From Panagrolaimus kolymaensis (Eukaryota; Nematoda; Chromadorea; Rhabditida; Panagrolaimidae): a stretch of 64,000 nt of DNA. The DNA is taken from positions 4,464,001 to 4,528,000 of the forward strand of contig JAJQJQ010000005.1 in the NCBI GenBank assembly GCA_028622995.1, written 5' to 3'. The notes under the pieces were generated by a model that saw only the letters and a program-made list of their open reading frames with translations, was not told the DNA's origin and did not search any database. This document shows positions 55,474 through 64,000 of the stretch, piece by piece (positions within the stretch are counted from its first letter, which is position 1; each line of letters starts with the position of its first letter). The position numbers were made by a program, and so were the translations under genes.

Positions 55474-56682
55474 ATATTTCTATAAACTTCTCCATATTTA
55501 TATATATTTACTTCAATTATATATTTGAATATTCACAAAAAAACTTTTTATTCTAACGGGTGAATTGGAACTTTTAAAAGCAAGCAAAAGTTTCAAAAAT
55601 TCTAAACAAATTAAAACTTCGGAACTATTACGGTTTTATTGTTACATTTTTTGTGTACATTTTCACGCTTATATGTTTTTATGTTTGTATTTTAATTAAT
55701 AAAATAAATATTTTTATGTTATATTTTAATATTTCTTGCTTTAGCATTTTCCATTGTCTCATTATAAAAAAAAGAAGATCGGAGGCAACATGAATGCTTT
55801 CGATTTGCACGTTTTGTAATCAATGACGCTGCCACCAATTTCATAACCTACCAAAATAATTGAATCCAACTCTATTTAGAAATTAAATAAACTAGCATTA
55901 ACGAAACGAAAAAAGAGAGTATCAGTTTACAACCCACGAGGTGACTTCAGTGGAATAAGCAAAGTAATGCAATCATTATCCGTCATACCATAACCATCTC
56001 AGACAAAGACTTACAAAATATATGGCGCTTTAAAAACAATAAATACATTGTAAATTGAAGACTAAAAGAGTGAGTAAATAAGAAAATAGTGTTCTTTGAG
56101 TAAAATGCTTATGTCTGAAACTAAAAAAAATTAGAAAATAAGCAGGCAACGAAAACGAATTTAAAAAATAAACATTCCTTTTTTTGATGATTGAAAAATG
56201 ATCCTTTGGAAAATGTCTTTCTCAACCTTTGTACTTTCACAATCACATTTTCCACAAACTTTAAATTAAGTATTTAAAAAGAAATGATTGAAGTAGCCAT
56301 CTGTTTAGTTTTTAATATTCTAAACCATTTGGGAGTCGGCAACATTATTTTTTGTTTTTGTCTACGAAGGATTTTCCCATGTTTCATTAAATTTTCAATC
56401 GCGATTGTTGCTAATTATCCTTTCTTCTTTTCTTTTTTTTGACTTTGTCCTCCAAAATTTTTCTGAATAATCCTTCAAAGTCAAGGATAATTGCGTGTCG
56501 TCGTCTTTGCCCTTTTTGAAGAAAGACTAAACTCAATTTGTATCAGCAATTTTATCTTTGGTCTTTTTTCTACACTTCCGTAATTCCATAACTTTTATCT
56601 CACATTTTACTCACTTTGTTTTAGAATTTTTTTAAACCTTAATCTTCTAATCACATTCAAAAAAGTGGATGTCACTGGAACA
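55474..56682. other. Intergenic, no gene seen
   Basis: AT-rich spacer between two tandem plus-strand genes, with AATAAA-like words near 55,700. No exon, RNA or repeat recognised. Confidence 0.5.
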
Positions 56683-59360
56683 ATGCAATATTGTCCGAAA
56701 TTTATTTTGTTATTTTCGCTCATTATTACCACATCCGCATGGCAAAGATATGAAAAACCAATCAAAATTGCAACGCCAAATAAGGTAAAAACTTTTGTTT
56801 ATTCCTAAAAATCGAAGCCTTTCCTCATTTTTTTACCAAAAACTTCCATGAAATATTTTTAAGGATGGCATCTACGAATTCGAGCTCATTGTTGCTCACA
56901 AAATGACTATGGCTCGAGGATTAAAATATGGGAAAATAGGAGTATTGGATTATGAACCGGATACAGGAGATTGGATGCAAAGAAATTCAGATCAACTCTC
57001 AGCTTGTGATGATACAGATGTTTTTATAAAAAGTAATGAAACAGATGAACTACGAGATACTGTATTAGCGGATGTCATACAACTTGATGGTTTACATCAT
57101 CGAATGATAACAATTAATGGAAATACGTTTGTGGTTTCTTTTTAAATCTTTAACTCTGAAATTTTTTGATTTAGTCCTGGATTTCCTATAGTTGTGCCAT
57201 TGGGTGCTAAAGTTGTCATGAGAGTTAAAAATAGACTCAATACTGAAGCCATTACTTTGCATGTTCATGGTTTAGATAAAAGAGGACTATGGTGGACTGA
57301 CGGGGTTGCCCACATACAACAATGTCCCATTGTAGCTGGAGATGAGTAAGTTTTCTAATCAAAGCTCCAATAAATAATCATAAAATACTTTAGTTTCACT
57401 TATCGTTTTATTGCTGATGCTCCAGGCACTCATTGGTATCATGGCCATTTAAATAGTGATCGAGGAGAAGGATTACTTGGAGGTTTTGTTGTTAAAAATC
57501 CCGATGATACCGTTCCTGATCCCTCAAATAAAGGAAAGCGTTTGACTATTGAAAGAGATTATTATGTTATGTTACAAGTAAAATTTTTATTATGAAAAAA
57601 ATATCATAATAAAACAATTTTTTTAGGATTGGGCAGTTCCGTGGCCAGCTGAACAACATTACAATTTGCATGATGGAACGATGAAATGGGTTAGCGGTAT
57701 GGATGGTGAACGAAGAAGTCAATGTTGGGCTCCCACGCGAACATATGATGGCTCAAATGTTGGTGGTTCAGTTCCTATGAGCTCCTTTTTAATGGGAGAT
57801 AAAGGATGGTATAGCCCTGAAGATCAAAAAACTCGACCATCAAAGCTTCCACTTGCCACGTATCTCATTAAAAAGGGCGAAGATATTCTTATGCGTTTTG
57901 TTAATGGTGGAGTTGCCCAAGAGATTCTCATATGGCTTGAAGATCATCAATTCACCCTTGTTGCCGCAGATGGGGTTGAAGTCAAACCCGTCACTGTTGA
58001 TGCTTTAGTTATTTTCAGTGGTGAACGATATGATGTTCTTATTCGTGGCCATAAAACGCCTAAAAGGAAAGTTTATCGATTTATTATGGAAACTATGGAA
58101 TCAATTCATTGGAATTGGTCTTCATATGAACCATTCAAAAGTTTGGGAAATCTCGAATATGAAGGTGTAAATCTTCAAATTGATGATAAAGTTGATTGGG
58201 ATCATAAAAATTGCACACAAGAAAATAAATGCTTAATTTTCAATTGCCCCTTTGGACAATTTGGTGAGAAATATCCATTTAATTGCTTCTCATCCCATCT
58301 TCTTGAAAATGCCATACCTGTCCCAAACGATGAATTGATTAAAGCAGCGAAATTTGGTGATAATTTTGACGTAAGTTTTTAAAAAGAAATCATCTAAAAT
58401 CCATATCGCCGTAAAATCTTTAAAAGCTTGGTCTTATTGTAGGAACGCTTCCTAAACATGCATTTCGATTCCCATGTTGATGGTTACATGTTTATAAAAC
58501 CCCATGGAATGCCATATTTTTATCATAATCGTCTTGATGAGGTCTCAGTTAAATGTGACCCAGAGGTTTGTGATCGACATAAACATGCCAAATATGATCA
58601 CATTTGTGATTGCTTCATTCATTATTATTTCAAGCTCAATTCCACAGTTCAAGTAAGCTTAATATCAGAAAAGAAAAGTTGGTGGTAAAGTTAGTAAACT
58701 TTCAGTTGACAATTTACAATATGGGTGATGGTGGAAAAGCTGGAACTGGATATTCGCATCCTTTCCATATGCATGGCTTACATTTTGCTGTAATGAAAGT
58801 AATATTTTTATTATCAAAATTGTATTAACTTCATCTATCATTCCTCTTATTTGTAGATCGCATACCCGGATTATTTCCCCAATGGAACCATAAAAGCCAT
58901 GAACAAAGATCTTCCATGTGAGGATGTAACTCAACGTTGTTTGGATTTAAAATGGACGAATGAAACATGGATGAATGGAAATATTCAAGGGATGCAAAAA
59001 AATCCCAGTTATCGAGATACCATTCTTATCCCAACTGGAGGATATACGGTTATTCGATTTAGAGCTGACAACCCGGGTTGGTGGTTTGCGCATTGTCATT
59101 TAATGCTTCATCATATGGTAATAAAAAATTGTACTGAAACGTTATTAAATTTCAATATTTTAGGGCGGCACAGCTTTTGCATTCAGAATTGGCGAACATG
59201 AAGATCTTCCAAAACCTCCACCAAATTTTCCACATTCTTGCGGCATTTTTGATGATTATGATGTAAGCCAATAAACGAAATTAGAGAAATTTATAATAAA
59301 GAGAATTTTTAGATTTCACCAAAAATTGGTTTAAGCGAAGAAAAGAAGAATGCAATGTAA
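56683..59360 (+). CDS. Secreted multicopper oxidase
   Basis: Ten exons (56683-56784, 56864-57126, 57175-57345, 57394-57577, 57627-58370, 58443-58652, 58706-58798, 58856-59116, 59164-59262, 59313-59360) give 724 residues. Multicopper oxidases oxidise Fe(II), phenols or ascorbate and reduce O2 to water. All four copper-binding motifs are intact: LHVHG, HWYHGH, HPFHMHG and [11 protein letters not shown], the last with the Cys that bridges T1 and T3 copper. A signal peptide ([14 protein letters not shown]) starts the protein, and there is no C-terminal anchor. About 100 residues precede the first copper motif, an extended N-terminus as in nematode and insect members. The middle exon carries Cys-rich insertions ([32 protein letters not shown]). 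The reading frame starts at the ATG that gives the signal peptide. Substrate unknown. Confidence 0.96.
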
Positions 59361-61848
59361 AATGTGGTATCCAATACACAAAATTTGTGTAAATTTTTAA
59401 AAAGCTTTAATAATTTATAGTTCAAATCTATGCTTGTTATTTTAGTGTTGTTAATAAAAAGTTTAACAGTTGTTTTAAACATTAAAAATTTGTTTTCTCA
59501 AATAGCTCGTGAGGTTAAATTTTTTGAATAAACAAAGTATTATGGTCATCAACTACGGTTTTGGGAAAGCGCGCAAGATCCCAAAATCCTTGGCAAAAAC
59601 AGAAGGAAAGACAAAATGCAAAACGCGTTTCCAAAACAAAAATTTTTATGCTTCTACGTAATATTTATGAATTTATTAATTCGTACAAGAACATTGGGGC
59701 CTTACCTGCGGTAAGTCCCTCAAACTAAACAAATAATCACACAAAGAAAATTTACGAAACCGTTACATTTTTACAATCACAACGTGGACATTGGGTTCTT
59801 TTAGGTAGTTTTTTAGTACCCTAAAGAGTGCACAATGTACCTGTTTTTAGGAATTAAAATTAACAAATAAAGAGAGGAGTACATTGTTTTTCAAATAAAA
59901 AATGCAGTGCTTAAATACCCATGTGTGTCTACAACAATACAATACAATTAAATTAAACAACAGGTTCCTCGCGTTCACATTATATTTTCATGTTAAATTT
60001 TGGAGCCCTGCCTAACGGCAGACCTCCTAAATTTACAAAACAAATCATCTCCAATAATTAATGGGTTTTTCGGTCCATGCATTTCCATATCACTCATATT
60101 CAGCTACATCTTAACCCCTTCGAGGTCCATTACATAAGCCAAATTACATATGGGCCCTTCGAGCCGCAAAACCCAATTCGACCCAAAAACCGCCAAATAA
60201 CAACCCAAACACCATCAAATATTAACTCAAAGACAACAAAAAACCATTAAATATCCACCAAACTATTCACCCAAACATCATCAAGCATCCACATAGTATA
60301 TATTTTATTACAATAACAATAAACAACAGGGCCCTTTGGTTAAACATTCCATTTTCATGGTTAATTTTGGGGCCCTGCCTTCGGCAGACCCTCAAAATTT
60401 ACGATATAAATCGTCTCAAATTATCAACGGTTTCTTCGGGCCACGCATTCCATACATCATTAAATATCAACCCGAAAACAACATCAAACATCCCACCAAA
60501 AACCATCTTACATCCCACCAAAAACAACTAAACATTCGCCCAAATACAACTAAATGTCCACCCAAAAGCCACCCAAAAGTCATCCAAAAGCCACCAAATA
60601 TTAACCCAAAAACCTCTAAATATCCACCTAAAAATTTCAATGCAGACAATCAGAGAAAAAACAAATTTTTCACTTCCAAAAATGCTTTCAAAAAAACAAA
60701 GGGAAACTTTCGTGTCGAGAAAATTTTCAAAAAATGCAAATTTAAACTGGTCAAAACATATCAATATTTGACTCTCCGAAGCGTGAGACCAACATATTCG
60801 GAATCAGCGTAAAAAACTGATCTAGGCTATCGGGGCAAAACAAAAAAAAAGCAGAAACGACATACATACATACAGACAAACAGAAACGACACTCCAAATT
60901 AAAAAGGAAGACAAGATATAAGAAGGGGCCTGCCTACGGCAGTCCCCACACTTTACATTTATTCAATTTTACAATTTTACATTTACACATCGGGCCCTTC
61001 GGGCCCTCATCTCATCTTCCAGCTTCCATCCCCTGCGGCAGCCCTCCCATTTTACATTAGTTCAATTCATATTTAAAAATGGCCCTTCGGGCCACACAAT
61101 TCATATCCAAGCTCCTTCCCATACTTTATCCCTTTCAAATTCAATTTCATTACTGCGATTAAAAGCACCACAGGCCCTTCGGGCCTCATCTTACATGTCC
61201 CTCATTTGCAGCTTCATTTTAGCACCTCGTAGTCATTCTCATTTCACAGGGCTACGTTTTTCCATTTCTCATTTTAATATTTCCATTAAACTTTCTTAAA
61301 TTCCATCTTATCAATCCTCATTTAAAAAAACATTTTTTCTCAACACCCTCTAACACCTCCACACATACATGCATCTCTGCACCATCACCAAATCCACCAA
61401 ATATGCAACCTTTCAAAAAACACAGTAAAAAAATCATGCAACGAAATTCACCTTCAAAAAGCAAACGACAAAGAGCTCGCTTTCTCCCTTTCATCAAGCA
61501 CAAAGAGAAACATTCGCGTTAAGAATTTTTTCAATATGCAAATTTTAAAACCTCAATATCATATGCATATCTCTTTAGCCGAAGTTCGAGACCCACATTT
61601 TTGGAATCAGCGTCAAAAACTACATCGGACTGTACAATCACATTTCAAAAAAACAGGGAACAACCCACAGACAGACAAACATAGCCAATTCAATTTATAA
61701 GGGTAGATTATCGTTAGAATAATATGTATATTTATTTGTGATTTATTTATCCGTTTATAATCCTAACCAATATCCGCGTTAATTATTAAAATAGTAATAT
61801 TCTCATTTTTCAACTCTAATATTAAACATTTTAGAAGCAATCTTTTTC
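59361..61848. repeat. GC-hairpin repeat block, probably old non-autonomous retroelement copies
   Basis: Between about 59,690 and 61,710 short GC-rich palindromes stud an AT-rich background: GGCCCTGCCTTCGGCAGACC, GCCCTGCCTAACGGCAGACC, GGGCCCTTCGGGCCCTC and relatives, at least ten copies. Larger units repeat too. The stretch from 59,960 is repeated from 60,326. A segment with GGAATCAGCGTaAAAAACT followed by an ACAGACAAACA tract occurs near 60,800 and again near 61,605. A poly-codon frame at 60336-60812 is Lys/Pro/Thr low complexity and is not a gene. Confidence 0.6.
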
Positions 61849-64000
61849 ATGTCACAAAGACCTCTCTATTTTCCTGATCCTCGAAGACCGCTTCAAAACG
61901 ATCTTGCAAAAGCATGGCTTGAGTTTACCGCTCCATCTGGACAGAAATATTATTTCAATAACATCACTCAAGAGAATACATGGGAAAAACCAAAAGCTTT
62001 GATTGATAGAGAAGGTAACATTTGTGCATAAACTTTTGCATCCAATTTTTTATTACCTCCAATTTTAGCTAATGAAGGTGGTGGACAAATGCCTCACCCC
62101 GGAATGGTACCTGCAGCATTTACACATGCACAAAAAGCAGTTCATCAACAAAATGTTGCTGTTTCAACTCCAGTGGCTACTCAAAATAATGGCGGTGTTG
62201 CAGATGGAATTCTCCATGTAAACAATAGTCCGGATGCTGGTATTCCAACAGATCCTGCCAATGCGTGGCAAGAATTTACTGCTGCAGATGGAAATAAATA
62301 TTATTTTAATATGCTTACTCAAGAAAATACATGGAAAAAACCAAAAGCTTTGATTGATAGAGAAGGTATCATTTTTTCATAAACATTTGCATACAATTTT
62401 TAATTCACGAAATTCTAGCTAATGAAGGTACTAAACAAATATCTCATCCAGAAATGGCACCTGCAACAATTACATTTCATCAACAAATTGTTGCTGCACC
62501 CACGCCAGTGGCTACTCAAAATAAAGGCGATGGCGCAGATGGAAATCGTCCTATTAGCAGCAGACCGGTTGTCGGTAAGTTTTTTTTATAAATACAAATA
62601 AAATGAACTTTATAATAATATCTATTTTTAGGCACTCCGTGGTGTATTGTGTGGACTGGGGATAACAGAGTTTTCTTTTATAATCCAACAACAAAAACTT
62701 CAGTTTGGCAACGACCTCCTGAACTTTATAATCGTCCTGATGTTGATTTGTTGCTTACTAAAAGACCTGATAGTATGTATTTGTCTTCATTTTTACAAAG
62801 CATTATTAATTCATTAATTTCAGAAAAAGAAAATGATGTTTCAAAACCAGCTGGTGATGGCGCTCCACTTTCTAAAACAACTATACCTCAACAAGGTGGC
62901 AAAGAAAACGAGGATGAGGAAGAAGATGAAGATATGGAAGCTCCTCCAAAAAAGAGAACTCGACAAGAAAAGAATCAAGATCGAATTGAAGAACAGAAAA
63001 AGGCTGCACAAAAGGAAAAGAAAGAAAAGGCAAAGCCTGTTGTGAAGGAAATTGATCCAGCAATCGAAGCAGAAATAAAAGCTAAACAAACTCGTGCTGA
63101 GGTTTGTATATTCTTTGCATAGTTACTTTTAATAAGTGTATTTTTAGATTCCATTAGAAGAACGCCAAAAGCAATTCCGTGAGATGCTAGTTGAAAGAAA
63201 CGTATCTGCGAATTCAACTTTTCAAAAAGAACTGTCAAAAATTGTATTCGATTCTCGTTATTTGTTACTCAGCGCAACTGAACGTAAAAGCGCCTTTGAA
63301 GAATATGCTAATGAACGAGCTGAAATTGAAAGAGCCGAGAAGAAAGCCAAAGCAAAGATAGCAAAAGAAAAGTACATGGAAATGTTGCAGGAAGCTGAAT
63401 TGGATGGCAAATCAAAGTTTTCTTCGTTTCAAACCAAGTATGGTAAAGATGAAAGATTCAAAAATGTTGAAAAGCATCGCGATCGAGAAGATTTCTTTAA
63501 CGATTATGTGAATGAACTCTACCAAAAAGAAAAAGACGAAAAACATAAAGTTAAAGAAGAAGTTAGTTAATTCGGAAAAACTTTTGGAAACACTTATTTT
63601 TATAATTTCAGAGTAAAGCAGCATTTCGTGAATTACTTCAAGATAAAGATGTCTATGAAATTCGTCGCTCATCCAAATGGTCTCATGTCAAAAAGCGCAT
63701 CGGTGATGATCCAAGATATAAAGTCAAATATCTCGATAGTGATATCCGAGAAGAAATCTTTCGACAATATGTCTTATCTTTGCCCAAGGATGATGAATCA
63801 GATGGTGAAGGTGGTCGAATCAAAGAAATTGATGAACTACAACAACCTAAAACTGCTGAAGAACTTGCCCTTGAACGAAGAAAGAATGAAGTTCAGGCTG
63901 AACTTCATGAACACAAAAAAGAACGAAACAAAGAAAGAGAGCTGCTTCAATATAAAGAAGAAAAAGAAAGTTTAACTGTGATTCTTAATGATTTGGTACG
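61849..64000 (+). CDS. tcer-1: Transcription elongation regulator TCERG1-like, N-terminal part
   Basis: Exons so far: 61849-62014, 62069-62365, 62419-62574, 62632-62772, 62824-63101, 63148-63561 and 63612 to the window edge, all in phase. TCERG1/CA150 couples RNA polymerase II elongation to splicing. In order: WW1 (AWLEFTAPSGQKYYFNN), WW2 (AWQEFTAADGNKYYFNM), a Gln/Pro/Ala linker and WW3 (PWCIVWTGDNRVFFYNP), which has the TCERG1-specific form. An acidic-basic nuclear stretch (KENEDEEEDEDMEAPPKKR) follows, then FF domains beginning IPLEERQKQFREML, EKYMEMLQEAELD and KAAFRELLQDKDVY, with more expected beyond the edge. WW1 and WW2 exons are close copies of each other, with similar introns after them. 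In C. elegans tcer-1 links germline signals to lifespan. Symbol by domain order. Confidence 0.95.

Noticed and set aside
60336..60812. 158-residue frame in the hairpin repeat block
   Set aside because: Pro/Lys/Thr/Asn repeats from a CCACCCAAAA-type simple sequence that overlaps the palindromes; no domain.

Overview
This is 64 kb of an AT-rich animal genome, almost certainly a nematode. The genes are split by many very short introns (about 45-60 bp) whose acceptors read mostly TTTTAG. There is a nematode-type chemoreceptor, and the best-preserved proteins have clear nematode counterparts (MEL-11/MYPT, PKC-3, LEA-1, TCER-1, a Na+/K+-ATPase alpha). The preference for T before AG, rather than the C. 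elegans TTTTCAG, suggests a tylenchine (clade IV) worm; this is inference. Nothing bacterial, viral or CRISPR-like was seen.

Layout. 1-1,759 (-): N-terminal part of an unrecognised Ser/Pro-rich acidic protein. 2,810-9,604 (-): myosin-phosphatase targeting subunit (MYPT/MEL-11), with a hAT-type MITE in its first intron. 11,957-13,191 (-): an unrecognised basic protein carrying a PP1-docking motif. 15,564-17,254 (+): an HD-family protein with its metal ligands lost. 17,319-18,251 (-): a short-chain dehydrogenase. 18,663-18,900 (+): two tRNA-like genes. 19,333-20,467 (-): a 7TM chemoreceptor. 21,239-24,941 (+): Na+/K+-ATPase alpha, with a TTAA-flanked MITE in intron 1. 25,817-28,547 (+): a TDP-43-type N-terminal domain joined to a long coiled coil. 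28,911-29,578 (-): a glutathione S-transferase. 29,579-35,193: repeat-rich desert with two SINE-like elements, a 1.4 kb foldback element and a stray copy of the LEA terminal exon. 35,194-39,531 (-): a 1,276-residue LEA-like protein. 40,244-40,646: a second hAT-type MITE. 42,148-44,231 (-): atypical PKC. 46,817-47,439 (+): cyclophilin. 48,172-49,412 (+): secreted lipase. 52,389-55,473 (+): unknown membrane protein. 56,683-59,360 (+): secreted multicopper oxidase. 59,690-61,710: GC-hairpin repeat block. 61,849-end (+): TCERG1/TCER-1, cut by the window edge.

Exon models were built by hand from splice sites. For twelve genes, summing the exons gives a length divisible by three and ending in a stop, which is a useful internal check. 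The genes are mostly unrelated neighbours rather than a pathway. The one functional echo is MYPT next to a second protein with a PP1-docking motif. The most unusual items are the TDP-43 domain/coiled-coil fusion, the inactivated HD protein, the duplicated WW exon in TCERG1, the duplicated LEA terminal exon and three MITEs with exact target-site duplications.
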